Shown: positions 22,407 to 34,079 of the stretch, in pieces
How the letters are laid out: the number at the start of each line of letters is the position of its first letter
Position numbering within the stretch: the stretch's first letter is position 1
Source of the DNA: Moringa oleifera
Lineage: Eukaryota; Streptophyta; Magnoliopsida; Brassicales; Moringaceae
Length of the DNA stretch: 64,000 nt
Direction of reading: 5' to 3'
Assembly: GCA_021397835.1 (NCBI GenBank)
Contig: JAJFZO010000325.1
Coordinates: 1-64,000, forward strand
Notes under the pieces: model-generated
What the model was told of the DNA's origin: nothing
Database searches by the model: none
What the model saw: only the letters and a program-made list of their open reading frames with translations
Program-made: the position numbers and the translations under genes

Positions 22407-22920
22407 ATGGCTTATTGGGGTAAAGCTGTGGTCTTTTCTTCGCTTAACCCATCGTCTTCTCTATTTTCTTTTCCTCATTCTAGTCCTCTTCTTTCATTTC
22501 TCTACAATTCTTCTCCTTCATTTGGTGGGCATTGTAGTTTTTCTACTTGCAAGAACTCCGGTACTATCAGATCAACACTCTCCTCCGTATACCCTTTAGT
22601 TAGCAAGAAATTGAGAAGATCACCTCATTCACTTTCTTGCTCATTCAAGAAGCACATTTGCAAGGCGGCAGAGTACAAATTCCCAGACCCAATTTCAGAA
22701 TTCGCCGATGCTGTAAGTCCCTTGTTTATGCTTTGTTGGATGGCAAATCTGTTTACTTGTTTCGTCTGGGTTTTGTTGGTTTCTGGATTAATTTAGTGCT
22801 GCCCGTCTGTTTTCTGGTTTTCAAGAGACTGAGAAGTTTAGGACTCACCTGCTAAAGAAGCTGTCTAAGAAGGATATCTATGGAGATTATGTGCATCAAG
22901 TCGTTGACATCTGCACTGAG
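22407..22920 (+). pseudogene. PRIN2: PRIN2-like plastid protein, first two exons only
   Basis: Exon 1 (22,407-22,712) starts MAYWGKAVVFSSLNPSSSLF, a Ser-rich chloroplast-transit-like leader, and ends AAEYKFPDPISEFADA. Exon 2 (about 22,828-22,920) reads TEKFRTHLLKKLSKKDIYGD then YVHQVVDICTE with a GTAGCA donor. This resembles PLASTID REDOX INSENSITIVE 2, a small plastid nucleoid protein linked to plastid RNA polymerase activity, whose core has YKFPDPIPEFAEAETEKF. The conserved next part (an EYGGPGTLLV-like exon) is not found downstream. The exon 1/2 joint seems one base short: the frame holds only if the acceptor is CAAGAG at 22,827, costing one Glu. Assignment is from memory. Confidence 0.6.
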
Positions 22921-23359
22921 GTAGCATCTATTTTCCTTATTCTGGTCTTGTCCATTTTATAGGAACTATTTTGCCTCTTATTTTTGTCTTTGCTTCTGCT
23001 GGTATCATTGAAATGGGTTCTGCTTCTAATAATCATCGACTGAGTCCTCATTCTTTGATATCTCTATGTTAATGTTTTGTCTACGAGGGGGCACTAGAGA
23101 AATCAGGTCCAATGTTTTGTCTATGTTAGTGTCTTGATATCTTTATGTTAATTTTTATCTTTTTATCAGCATATTTTATTTAATTAGCTCATTTTGATAA
23201 TCCTAGCACTTGGCAAGTTTAAGATGCCATGCTGGGAGAACTCTTATCATATCTTCCAACTCAACTTATCAAATTATGATTCCCACTAACATGGCATGCA
23301 AGCCTAACAAAGTGCAAAACTTTACTGGTACTTTTTCCTTTATCAGAATACTGCAGGTA

Positions 23360-23725
23360 ATTTAAGCCCAACGAAGATGAAGGTTGCCTGGTTTTTGGCA
23401 GGTACCCTTTCTTTTAAAGATACAAATAATCACAAAGCAAAACATGCTATTATAGGTTTACTTCTTTCATAACTGTCCAATTATTTTTCCTAACTTTTGA
23501 AATTGAAGTCCAAACACCAAGAGGTTCTATGAAAAGACCTGCATATCAGGAAGGGGATGAGTTTAACCTTCCTGATCCAGCTACTAGCTCAAGGGATATT
23601 GCTACCTTGAGATTGCCATCCATAATTTCTTCCGTCCATGCAAAGAACCGACTTTTTATGATGGAAGCTGGTGGACTTGATGCTCTATGTGAGAAGCTTA
23701 CAGCTATACTTCAAATCTGCAGGTA
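23360..23725 (+). pseudogene. Unrecognised exon(s) downstream of the PRIN2-like piece
   Basis: An open stretch reads RPAYQEGDEFNLPDPATSSR then DIATLRLPSIISSVHAKNRL and FMMEAGGLDALCEKLTAI, with an AG before it and a GTATGG donor at 23,723. The composition is protein-like (an alpha-helical, armadillo-like feel around MEAGGLDALCEKL). It does not belong to PRIN2 and I do not recognise its family with confidence. Its neighbours suggest a chimeric collection of exons from different genes. Confidence 0.45.
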
Positions 23726-23859
23726 TGGCATCGTTTATAATTCAAGTCGTTTACTGTTCTGTTCCCACCTCCTCTCCACTCAACTTTTTCTTCTGGTGTG
23801 CAGCAGAGCAAGCTGCTTCTTTACTTTCATTTTGGTCTTCTTTCGTACCATAAGATGAA

Positions 23860-24480
23860 TAATACTGAGCAATTAAGTAACATGGATTGAACTACTGCAC
23901 TGTGGGAAATTGAAATAATTGATACTCATAGTTTAGAAAGTATCTTTCTCAAGCATGATAAATGCTTACAGGTTTGAGATCATTTAGAGGTGCTTACACT
24001 GTAATTAAAGGAACAAAGAATATAACATTAAACCATGATGTAGTTTTGAAATCATTCTCCACCTTGGCTTAACTTTTTAGGCTCTGTGAACATTTACTGC
24101 ACTTATATATCTGTTATAAATGTCCTAGAATAAACCTTGTATGGACTTGTTTAAATTTCCTGGGAAAATACTGTACAAATTGTTCTGTCCACAAGTAGGT
24201 GTTTGGGCAATGAAGTTGATGTTTGATTAGAGAAAATGCCATCGAACTGAGCGTCGGTTCATCTTTGACTAGTGAAATGGATGAAGAGGGAAAGCTAGGA
24301 AAAAGAAAAAGGGACATTAGAAGGAATCACTATCAAACAGCTGGAATGATGCGTTCTTTTATGTTGTGTATAGAGATGTTAATTTCACATTTGTAGTTTC
24401 ATAGTAGTTATGTGCTCTATGTTTCATTGGCTTTGGTGACTGTCCTGTGAAAATTTGGTAGCTGCTCTAAAAAAATGATG
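23860..24480. other. Intron-like stretch, nothing recognised
   Basis: Ordinary AT-rich non-coding sequence. A minus-strand open frame at 24,114-24,317 has no domain resemblance. Confidence 0.5.
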
Positions 24481-24715
24481 TCCATTCATAGGCAAAATTC
24501 GAGGATACAGAAGGCATATAGATCAGTGCCCCGCTCCTGGCCATTATGTTTCAGGGTGTCAACGTAGTTATGTCTCCTGCAACAATTTATACCATCACTT
24601 GACTTGCTTCAAGGAAAGTTTGGATTTGTGCTGACTTACTTAAGCAATATCCAAATATTGATTTGACTAAACTTTCAAATGTGGGGAGGGCATCAAATGA
24701 TGTAGAGGTATGATA
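24480..24715 (+). pseudogene. Unrecognised exon remnant
   Basis: Higher GC than its surroundings. Its end reads QYPNIDLTKLSNVGRASNDV then Glu before a GTATGA donor at about 24,709, with stops upstream in the same frame (KESLDLC-stop). The piece looks like a degraded exon of a gene different from PRIN2. Family not identified. Confidence 0.35.
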
Positions 24716-24764
24716 TTTTTTACATTTTAAGTTTAGAAATAATACAATTAATAACTTCTTCATT

Positions 24765-24767
<3 letters not shown>

Positions 24768-24795
<28 letters not shown>
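24768..24795 (+). repeat. AT microsatellite
   Basis: A pure TA run of about 14 repeats inside the intron-like stretch after the exon remnant. Confidence 0.9.
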
Positions 24796-24798
<3 letters not shown>

Positions 24799-25069
24799 CA
24801 CTAATAGGTTCAAGATGATATTAGTGTTCCATAGCAACACTTTGCAACTCTAAGAAGTCTCGCATTAGGTTGTGGTACGAATATCTTTAAGCTGGAAATT
24901 CAAGTGTTTCTTTATGGTTGCTAATTTTGGTCATATAGGTTCATGTTTGATCCATCCAATTTGTTGTTTCTTGAAGATTTTTTTTTTTTTGGGAGTGTGG
25001 AACCTGTACCAATTTAGTGTTAGTTGTATTGCTTTTACATTATTACTACTTTTGCTTATTACTATTTCA

Positions 25070-25145
25070 GGGGCTTACAGCCAGCCATTGAATCTGCAAA
25101 CTAAAGGCCATTGATGAAGAGTTTTGGTGAAGAATATCAAGGGCT
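25070..25145 (+). pseudogene. Possible last exon remnant of the chimeric region
   Basis: After a TTTCAG at about 25,070, sequence with exon-like composition contains CAGCCAGCCATTGAATCTGC and KAIDEEFW-like codons, interrupted by stops. Very tentative. Confidence 0.2.
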
Positions 25146-25484
25146 TACTTCCATGCTTTTAAACTTAAAAATAGCTTTGTGTGCAACTTGCCACTACTAT
25201 ATTATTGACTTTATTATGTTATTACTATTAAACATTTGTATCAGCTTAGAATTGGAATATTGTATTAATGTTTGTATGTAATATAATTGACATATTGAAG
25301 TGGTTGCAACTAATCTTAAAATTGTGGATCCAAATAGCAAATTTATGGTGCATACAATGCAATAATTATAATTTAAAAATAAAATTAAATAAAAATTATA
25401 AAAATAAAAATTTGCATCAAAAAGGATATATAGAGTGGACATACAATGGCAGATATTTTGTCTATCAATACGAAAATATTACTT

Positions 25485-25700
25485 TAACATATATAGTGAC
25501 GGATGAAAAAAACCATCATTAAAATCTTGAATATATATTAACGAACAAAATATTTGTCAGTAAACATTGATTGTATATATTGATAGATGTGAAAAGCATC
25601 ACGAAGCTTATATGAATTTTTTTTCGTTAATATAATTCATTTTGACTTATACTGATAGATCGTAATCTTTTAATGATGGTTTTTAATTTTTCAGTAAATA
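25485..25700. mobile_element. Transposon-like subterminal motif cluster, right
   Basis: Motifs TAGTGACGGATG, CCATCATTAAAATC, TATTTGTCAGTAAAC and TTTTAATGATGGTTTTTA repeat those at 20,830-21,385. The spacing to the left cluster is about 4.6 kb. No clear terminal end is visible. Confidence 0.4.
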
Positions 25701-26380
25701 ATATTTTTTTTATAGTTTATTGATTTTTTCATATTTTTATAAATTTTTTATAATTAATAGCAATATAATATTAGAAAAAAATTCTTTTAATTGGTCATTA
25801 TTTTCAATTAAAATTTAGTTACCCTGCCTATTTACATAATTATCTTAAATTTATTTTATAATAATTTTTTATGATGAGAATTATTGTTAAATTTTTTGAA
25901 ATATATTTTAATTTAGTATATATATATATATTGTATAATTTAGAAAAATTATTAACCTTTAGTGATAATAATTTTTTAAAAATATTATTATAATCTTAAA
26001 AAAAATTTAGAACAAGATATGGTACAATTTATTAATAGTTTAAATTTATTTAATGAATCAAAAATCTTGAAAAAAGTTGTATGACTAAAAATGAAAACAT
26101 TATTCCAAATGTATGTTACTTACAATATTTTATTAACACTGCATATATTAATTTTTCAAAATTAAAATTAACAAAAATTTGCTTATGTTTAATTATACAA
26201 AAAAATTTATATTCATATTGTTTTTGTTCTTTTCAAATTTTGTCTCATGTTGATTTAACTCTGGTGTTTAATTTTAAAGTTTTTCTTATTTTTTACTTTT
26301 ACTTCGTCATATAAGCCCTTAACATGATACTGACAAAGAGTTATAAATGACTCACTTTATGAGTTTGATCAGTCCTAATA
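25700..26380. other. AT-rich stretch, nothing recognised
   Basis: Low-complexity AT sequence; short open frames such as 26,081-26,314 have AT-driven composition (I, N, K, F, Y) and no domain. Confidence 0.5.
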
Positions 26381-28115
26381 TTCAAAAATTTTGATTGTAT
26401 ACATTCTCAAAAAATTATTTTATATATAATCTTTTCTTTTTTATATGTTTGTCTTTTTTTTGTTGAATTTTTTTCTCTTTTTTTAATTACTTTAGTGTTT
26501 TTCTTCTTTTTTCTTATTTTGTTTGGTATTTTTAATTTTTTTTTATTTTCTTTTAGTAACTTTATTTTTTTGAATTTTTTCTTTTATTTAATCTTTTAGA
26601 TTTTTTATTTGCTTTTATTTCAAAATAATTTTATGATCTTTTATATTTTTATATTTTTGCATTTTTTGTTCTTTTCTTGCATGTTTTTATTTTTTTTATA
26701 TTTTTTGAGTTTTTTTTCCATTTTTTTGAACAAAATTTAGATAATATCTTTATGAATATTGAAAAAATAATTTTAAGTGATCTTACCTTTCATTGGATTC
26801 TCAATAATAAAAAATTTAAATTTTAAATATATAAATAATTTTAATTATTATCATCTTTGATTATTTTAATTCAGCAAAATAACAAATATTAGATCTCTCC
26901 AAGTAGTTGTAATTTTGACTAATTAATTTAGTTTTTATCTTTTCGTTATTTTTAATTTATTTGATTTTTTGAATTTTATTTTATTTTTCACATACTTTTA
27001 TTTATTTATTTTAGGTACTTTTTATTTTTGTTGTATTTTTAGTTTTTCATTAATTTATTTATTGTATTTTTATTATATTTTTCTTTAAAAGATCAAATGC
27101 AAATCAAAATTGTTTTTTTTATTTTTTCTATAGAATATCCTGTGATTTTTGAGTTGTTTTAAATATTTTACAATATTTTTTCTCCATATTTTTATTTCTT
27201 TGAGTTTTCTAATCTTTTGGTTTTTTAATTTTTTAATTTCTTTGATTTTTTGGATTTCATTTTATTTTATTTTCTTTTTATGTTTGTATTTTTTTTGATA
27301 TATTTCCTTTTCTCTTGTTTTCATATTTTATTTATTTTATTTTTGATTATTTTCTTTTCCAACAAAATCTATTTTCTTCTTTTGCAATAATTTTTTTTTT
27401 ACTATTGCCTTTCTTTACTGGCGTTGTCATGATTTTTGTTGAATTTTTTTACTCTTTTTTCTTATTTTCTTTTAATTACTTTGAGTTTTTTCAATTTTTT
27501 TCTTACATATATGTATATATTGGATTTTTGTTGTGTATTTTTAATTTCTTTCTCTTATTTTTTTCTAGTAACTTTATTTTTTATTGCTTTCTAATTTTTA
27601 TCCTTTTCTTTCGTATTTTGCATTTTTTGTATTTTTTTAGAATTTTGAGGTTTGTTTGCATTTATTTTGATGTGTTTATGAATAAAATTTGAATAATATT
27701 TTTATGATTACTGGAACAATAATTTATATTATTTTATTTTAAGATTTTTTTTGCATTTTTTGATTTTTTGAGAAAAATGTAGATATTATCTTTATAATTA
27801 CTAGAAAAACAATTCTATATTTTTTTTTCCTCATCTCTTTCTCTTGACTCCAAAGATATATGTTATTTTTAAATTATAGATTTATAATTTTTTTGATATA
27901 TACATATATTTTTTATTATATTTTTATTATTTTTTCAATAAAAAATATTTTTTCTGCAATATGTATTGTTTTTATTTTTGTTGGATTTTTTTACTCATTT
28001 TTTATTTTCTTTTAGTTACAATAATTTTTTAAAACTTTTCTCTTCTATATATATTAATTTTGTTGGATATTTTTAGTTTTTTACTCATTTTTTTTAAAAC
28101 ATATTTTGTTATAGT
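26380..28115 (+). repeat. Long T-rich, strand-asymmetric low-complexity tract
   Basis: For about 1.7 kb the plus strand is dominated by T runs separated by single A, C or G (recurring TTATTTT, TTTTGAATTTT and TTCTTTTTT words, with repeats of TTTGATTTTT and TTTTTGTTGGATTTTT). The 125-codon frame at 27,315-27,692 is F/L/I/Y-rich purely because of this composition and is not annotated as a gene. Confidence 0.8.
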
Positions 28116-28120
28116 ACACT

Positions 28121-28123
<3 letters not shown>

Positions 28124-28167
<44 letters not shown>
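28124..28167 (+). repeat. AT microsatellite
   Basis: A pure alternating AT run of about 22 repeats closing the T-rich tract. Confidence 0.95.
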
Positions 28168-28172
<5 letters not shown>

Positions 28173-29000
28173 GTCAAATATCTCGTCAAAAGCTCCCATG
28201 AAAAAGAAGTGGCACTTCAATTTGGCTCAACCACTTTTATTTGATTGAAGAAAAACTCACAAGGAGATTTAGTAACTTCTTCATTACAATCCTTTCTAAT
28301 AAAAAACACTAGGGGTCATGCTGATTTGAATTTAATTAAACATTCTTGTTATTCTTTTTATTTATAAATTATCACTCAATAAAAATAGTTTCTTATCAAA
28401 ATAAAAAATAAAATAAATATTAATAAAATTTATATATTGTTATATATTTTTATCAATTTTATATAATAAATCGAATCAATTTTGATATCGTAAATATATT
28501 ATTTTTTGAGATATTAAATTTAAAACTATAGATCTATTGCTAGAAAGAATTCAATTTTTTTTCCTAAATCTCTCATCTTTGATTATATTCAAGCAAAATA
28601 CATCATGTTTAATTATTTTTTAGAATTAACATTTTCAAATTAAAATAGATGCTTTTATTCTGTTTTATCCAATTGTTAATAAAGTATGCATACAAGTGCA
28701 TACATGCTCACACATATAAAAATATATACATTAAATTATAACATATATGGAGCTCGGAAGTCTCAATATCTGTATTCCACCAATTCCACATGTTAAAAAA
28801 CTTTATCATTTCACTTTTTTTAAACTCTGTTAAAAAGCACGGATATTAAATGCTTGAACACATGGCATGAAATTACTGATTCAAACAAATGTATTCAGTA
28901 AGGTAGAGCACAGAGGATAGTATTTTGGCTACATGGGCTGCACCGCACACAGAAATAATACGGTAGCCTTCCTCCGTGGACTTCACTGACGCAAAGGCAA
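28168..29000. other. Gene-free stretch
   Basis: AT-rich intergenic sequence; composition becomes more balanced from about 28,860, perhaps the upstream region of the gene family starting near 29,366. Confidence 0.4.
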
Positions 29001-29042
29001 CCTCCCGAACTAGAAGAGACAGATTAGTCTGCATAGAAGACC

Positions 29043-29430
29043 ATGCCTCTCTCTCCCCCTCTGGTTAGCAAAAGCGAGGCCGTTTCTATGGAGGGAAGAA
29101 GGAATGGCTTGAAGGATGCTCAACCTGAACAGGTAGGGACATGTGCACGCGCACACACAGGATCGTTTTCTTACCAGTGGCAAATGCTCAACGCTGGACC
29201 AATGCCGTTATGTGGATTTTCGAAATTTAATGCTTATAAGGTAATATGACCGTTGCGTGCTCGTACTATAAATTGCATAGATTGGAAGAGAAAGAGAAAT
29301 TTATTACGGAGGGAGAAATTTAGAGAGAGAAAAAACATAGATAGAAACTTTGGAGAAATTTGAGAATGGGCTCTGCGATTTGGCTACTTGACCGTGGAGG
29401 CGTCGATCAGCTGGGAGATTTTTTCTGGTA
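29043..29430 (+). pseudogene. Candidate 5' exon region of the 1.3-kb repeat family
   Basis: GC content is higher than in the flanks. An open frame from 29,043 (MPLSPPLVSKSEAVSMEGRR) and a second start at 29,366 (MGSAIWLLDRGGVDQLGDFF, with a GTATAT donor at 29,428) are the best candidates. The leader GAGAGAGAAAAAACATAG before 29,366 resembles a plant 5' UTR. I do not know the family. The connection to the downstream repeated exons is by position only. Confidence 0.35.
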
Positions 29431-29452
29431 TATTCTTCTACGCTATATGGAG

Positions 29453-29677
29453 AGGATTTGAATGTTGTTTTCTCAGAATTTGGTTTTTTAATTTGGTTGG
29501 TTAGGTAATTCAATTTGATTGTGCTTGATTAGGAACTTTTGATTACTGGTTATAGAATGGAGTGAGGAAGGATTTGAATGTTGTTACCTCCGAATTTGGT
29601 TTCTTAATTTGGTTGCTTAAGTAATTGAATTTGATTATACTTGATTGGAAACTTTTGATTAATGGTTATAGAATGGT
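29453..29677 (+). repeat. Tandem doublet of about 118 bp
   Basis: GGATTTGAATGTTGTT starts at about 29,454 and again at about 29,571, each followed by a GAATTTGGTT part and ending TGGTTATAGAATGG. Intronic position. Confidence 0.85.
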
Positions 29678-29739
29678 GCATGGGCAGGTTTTAAGGATAA
29701 TGGTGGCCACCACAAAGAGTTGATATTAAGAGTACAGAG

Positions 29740-30660
29740 GAAACTGAACAAGATTCTTAGAATTGAATTAGAAGTATATCTAGTTGGAGAAAATCAAGCT
29801 CAATCAGCACTTGATTTCTGGGTGAAAAGTTGCCATTTTAGAAATCCTGCACCATTTATCAAGGTAATTCCCACAGTGGCATAGGTAAAGAAATCATCCT
29901 TAGCTTTACACACATCTTAAGTGGAATAAACCATTGTTCAGTCTGAATAATTTATCATTTGAATGATGCAGTGAACTATCATATTTCTGTTGTCTTTTAC
30001 AGCCTTATAGTTATTGTTGATTTGAAATTATGACTTGTCAATGGAGGCTTTATTTCAGGTAAATGAAACAGCTTTTCTGTCAATCTCTCTGCCACTAGTT
30101 TTCTGTATTTTATAGGCTTTGAACTTTGGGGATGCTATCCACTCATTTGTGAACTTTTCTTTTCCTTCAATCTACAGTGGGTAGAGTGCTCATATTTTGA
30201 CTACACTCACTGGTCACAGAGCAGCTATCACTAGTTTCATTTGATAATGACATAATAACATCTATTTCATTATATTATGTGGTAGTGTTAGACCACGAAT
30301 TCATATCGCATATGTATGGCGGAAGAAAACACAATGAGGTGCTGCGGTTAACACTTGGTTGTTTGGCCATTATGTGGGGACTTGGTATGAGTCCAGAAAG
30401 AATAGGACATTAAGGTTGTTATGAGATTGTTTGGTGTAAGGCTGTTGAGTATGCTTTCTATTACAGTTGTTAATTAGAACAAATAGGTTAGAGAAGTAAT
30501 GGGAAGAGGCTAGTAGTGTTTTGGCATTGAATGACCTTGGCTTAAGAGGGATCAATAGACATTTGAAAATTCTACTTACTGTACTGTCTTGGTTGTGTTT
30601 TCTTTTAATGAAATCTTACCATTTTATGTACATGGGTGGCATTCTCTTTGTGCTTCATAG
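29740..30660 (+). pseudogene. 1.3-kb family, unit 1 (partial)
   Basis: It contains the exon piece ELEVYLVGENQAQSALDFWV then KSCHFRNPAP (about 29,768-29,852), the WVECSYFDYTHWSQSSYH piece (about 30,179-30,230), and the 3' piece with GGRKHNEVLRLTLGCLAIMW then GLGMSPERIGH and a stop (about 30,320-30,412). The upstream membrane segment present in later units is missing. Unknown family; exon-like pieces recur in the same order in each unit, which supports coding ancestry. Confidence 0.55.
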
Positions 30661-30683
30661 CTAATACGTTAGAGGAGTAAGTG

Positions 30684-31962
30684 TTCACGAAGGGAAGAGT
30701 TTCAATGGCTTTTTTTTTTTTAATGTTTTGTCCACCTTTTCTTTTTCAATTTTTGATATTACACTATCTTTGCTTTTTTCTCTCTTTTTTTTTTTTAATT
30801 TTAAATATTGGAGGCATCTCTTTCAATTACCACGATCACATAAGAAAGATGTTACTTGCATAACTGTATTTTGGTTTCTAAAAGCAATGCAATATTTGTA
30901 TGTACTTCTCTTGATGGCATTGTCAATGTTTTGGATATTGTTTTCCCATGTTCCTATGGATATCAAGCTTACTGGAACCGAATTAGAAGTATATCTAGTT
31001 GGAGAAAATGAAGCTCAGTCAGCACTTGATTTCTAGGTGAAAAGTTGCTATTTCAGAAATCCTGCACATTTATCAATGTAATTCCCACAGTGGCACTTGT
31101 AAAGGAATCATTCTTAGCTTTACAGCTCCCTTTTGATGCATTGAGGACATTGTTGTATCCATCTTGAGTGGAGTAAACCATTATTTGGTCTGAATAATTT
31201 ATCATTTGAATGATGCAGTGAACTATCACATTTTTGTTGTCTTCTACAGCCTTATAGTTATTGTTGATTTGAAATTATGACTTGTTAATGGAAGCTTTAT
31301 TTCAGGTAAATGAAACAGCTTTTTTGTCAACCTCTCTACCACTAGTTTTCTGTATTTTATAGGCTTTGAACTGTGGGGATGCTATCCATTCATTTGTGAA
31401 CTTTTCTTTTTCTTCAATTTACAGTGGGTAGAGTACTCAGATTTTGACTATACTCGTTGGTCACGGAGCAGCTATCACTAGTTTCATTTGATAATGACAT
31501 AATAACATCTATTTCATTATATTATGTGGTAGTGTTAGACCACAAATTCATATCACATATGTATGGCAGAAGAAAACGCAGTGAGGTGCTAAGGTTGGCA
31601 CTTGGTTGTTTGGCTATTATGTGGGGACTTGGTATGAGTCCAGAAAGAATAGGACATTAAGGTTGTTATGAGATTGTTGGGTGAAAGGCTGTTGAGTATG
31701 CTTTCTGTTATAATTGTTAATTTACAACAAATAGGTTAGAGGAGTAACGGGGAGAGGCTAGTATTATTTTGGCAGTGAATGACCTTGGCTTGAGAGGGAT
31801 GGATAGACATTTGAAAATTCTACGTACTGTACTGTCTTGGTTGTGTTTTCTTTTAATGAAATCTTACTATTTTATGTACATGGGTGGCATTCCCTTTGTG
31901 CCTCATGGCTAATTTAATATTTTACTTTGTTTTTGACACAAAAAAAGAAGAAGAGTAAAAAT
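30684..31962 (+). pseudogene. 1.3-kb family, unit 2
   Basis: The unit starts at GTTCACGAAGGGAAGAG. It reads FLKAMQYLYVLLLMALSMFW then ILFSHVPMDIKLTGTELEVY and LVGENEAQSALDF before a stop (30,880-31,035): one strongly hydrophobic helix followed by a polar segment. Then come the DFDYTRWSRSSYH piece and the GRRKRSEVLRLALGCLAIMW piece ending at 31,658. The stop replaces the Trp found in the other units, so this unit is broken. The region from 31,325 on belongs to the near-identical 1,289-bp duplication. Confidence 0.55.
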
Positions 31963-33901
31963 TGTTCACAAAGGGAAGAGTTTCAATGGCTTTTTTTTTT
32001 TTTAATGTTTTGTCCACTTTTTCTTTTTCAAAATTTTTTGATATTACGCTATCTTTGCTTTTCTCCATCATTTTTTTTTATTTTATTTTAAATACTGGAG
32101 GCATGTGTTTCAATTACCACTGTTACATAAGAAAGGTGTTGCTTGGATCACTGGATTTTGGTTTCTAAAAGCAATGCAATATTTCTATGTACTTCTCTTG
32201 ATGGCATTGTCAATGTTTTGGATATTGTTTTCCAATGTTCCTATGGATATCAAGCTTACTGGAACCGAATTAGAAGTACATCTGGTCGGAGAAAATCAAG
32301 CTCAATCGGCACTTGATTTCTGGGTGAAAAGTTACCATTTTAGAAATCTTAAATAATTTATCAAAGTAATTCCCCACATTGGCACAGATAAAGAAATCAT
32401 CCTTAGCTTTACAACTCATTTTTGATGCATTGAGGACATTGTTGTATCCATTTTGAGTGGAATAAATTATTGTTTGGTCAAAATAATTTATCATTTGAAT
32501 GATGCAATGAACTATTACATTTCTGTTTTCTTCTACAGCCTTATGGTTATTGTTGATTTGAAATTATGACTTGTGAATGTAAGCTTTATTTCAGGTAAAT
32601 GAAACAATTTTTCTGTCAACCTCTCTACCACTAGTTTTCTGTATTTTATAGGCTTTGAACTGTGGGGATGCTATCCATTCATTTGTGAACTTTTCTTTTT
32701 CTTCAATTTACAGTGGGTAGAGTACTCAGATTTTGACTATACTCGTTGGTCACGGAGCAGCTATCACTAGTTTCATTTGATAATGACATAATAACATCTA
32801 TTTCATTATATTATGTGGTAGTGTTAGACCACAAATTCATATCACATATGTATGGCAGAAGAAAACGCAGTGAGGTGCTAAGGTTGGCACTTGGTTGTTT
32901 GGCTATTATGTGGGGACTTGGTATGAGTCCAGAAAGAATAGGACATTAAGGTTGTTATGAGATTGTTGGGTGAAAGGCTGTTGAGTATGCTTTCTGTTAT
33001 AATTGTTAATTTACAACAAATAGGTTAGAGGAGTAACGGGGAGAGGCTAGTATTATTTTGGCAGTGAATGACCTTGGCTTGAGAGGGATGGATAGACATT
33101 TGAAAATTCTACGTACTGTACTGTCTTGGTTGTGTTTTCTTTTAATGAAATCTTACTATTTTATGTACATGGGTGGCATTCCCTTTGTGCCTCATGGCTA
33201 ATTTAATATTTTACTTTGTTTTTGACACAAAAAAAGAAGAAGAGTAAAAATTGTTCACAAAGGGAAGAGTTTCAATGGCTTTTTTTTTTTTTAATGTTTT
33301 GTCCACTTTTTCTTTTTCAAAATTTTAGATATTACGCTATCTTTGCTTTTCTCCATCATTTTTTTTTATTTTATTTTAAATACTGGAGGCATGTGTTTCA
33401 ATTACCACTGTTACATAAGAAAGGTGTTGCTTGGATCACTGGATTTTGGTTTCTAAAAGCAATGCAATATTTCTATGTACTTCTCTTGATGGCATTGTCA
33501 ATGTTTTGGATATTGTTTTCCAATGTTCCTATGGATATCAAGCTTACTGGAACCGAATTAGAAGTACATCTGGTCGGAGAAAATCAAGCTCAATCGGCAC
33601 TTGATTTCTGGGTGAAAAGTTACCATTTTAGAAATCTTGCATAATTTATCAAAGTAATTCCCCACATTGGCACAGATAAAGAAATCATCCTTAGCTTTAC
33701 AACTCATTTTTGATGCATTGAGGACATTGTTGTATCCATTTTGAGTGGAATAAATTATTGTTTGGTCAAAATAATTTATCATTTGAATGATGCAATGAAC
33801 TATTACATTTCTGTTTTCTTCTACAGCCTTATGGTTATTGTTGATTTGAAATTATGACTTGTGAATGTAAGCTTTATTTCAGGTAAATGAAACAATTTTT
33901 C
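31325..33901 (+). repeat. Near-identical tandem duplication of 1,289 bp
   Basis: 31,325-32,613 and 32,614-33,901 match almost base for base (offset 1,289 then 1,288). I noticed only scattered differences, for example AATTTTTTGATATT versus AATTTTAGATATT (near 32,032 and 33,320) and AATCTTAAATAA versus AATCTTGCATAA. The flanking units are clearly more diverged, so this is a recent event on top of an older array. Confidence 0.9.
31963..33251 (+). pseudogene. 1.3-kb family, unit 3
   Basis: The membrane piece is FLKAMQYFYVLLLMALSMFW then ILFSNVPMDIKLTGTELEVH and LVGENQAQSALDFWVKSYHF, open through ALDFWVK (32,150-32,356). The 3' piece at 32,746-32,949 encodes the same protein as 31,457-31,660. A poly-T/A-rich leader precedes the membrane piece. 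Confidence 0.55.
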
Positions 33902-34075
33902 TGTCAACCTCTCTACCACTAGTTTTCTGTATTTTATAGGCTTTGAACCATAGGGATGCTATCCACTCATTTGTGAACTTTTCTTTTCCTTCAATTTACA
34001 GTGGGTAGAGTACTTAGATTTTAACTACACTCACTGGTCACACAGCAGCTATCAAGTGCACCCAGTGGCTTTCTA
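33252..34075 (+). pseudogene. 1.3-kb family, unit 4 (interrupted)
   Basis: Nearly identical to unit 3 up to about 33,945, including the membrane piece (33,439-33,644). After the DFNYTHWSHSSYQ piece (about 34,013) the sequence changes to TCAAGTGCACCCAGTGGC and an unrelated segment follows, so the 3' piece is displaced to about 34,835. Confidence 0.55.
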
Positions 34076-34079
34076 GTAC

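Noticed and set aside
22637..22855. Second open frame overlapping the PRIN2-like exon
   Set aside because: Shadow in another frame that also runs through the intron.
27315..27692. 125-codon F/I/L-rich open frame that looks like a membrane protein
   Set aside because: It lies inside the T-rich low-complexity tract; any frame there gives Phe-rich protein.
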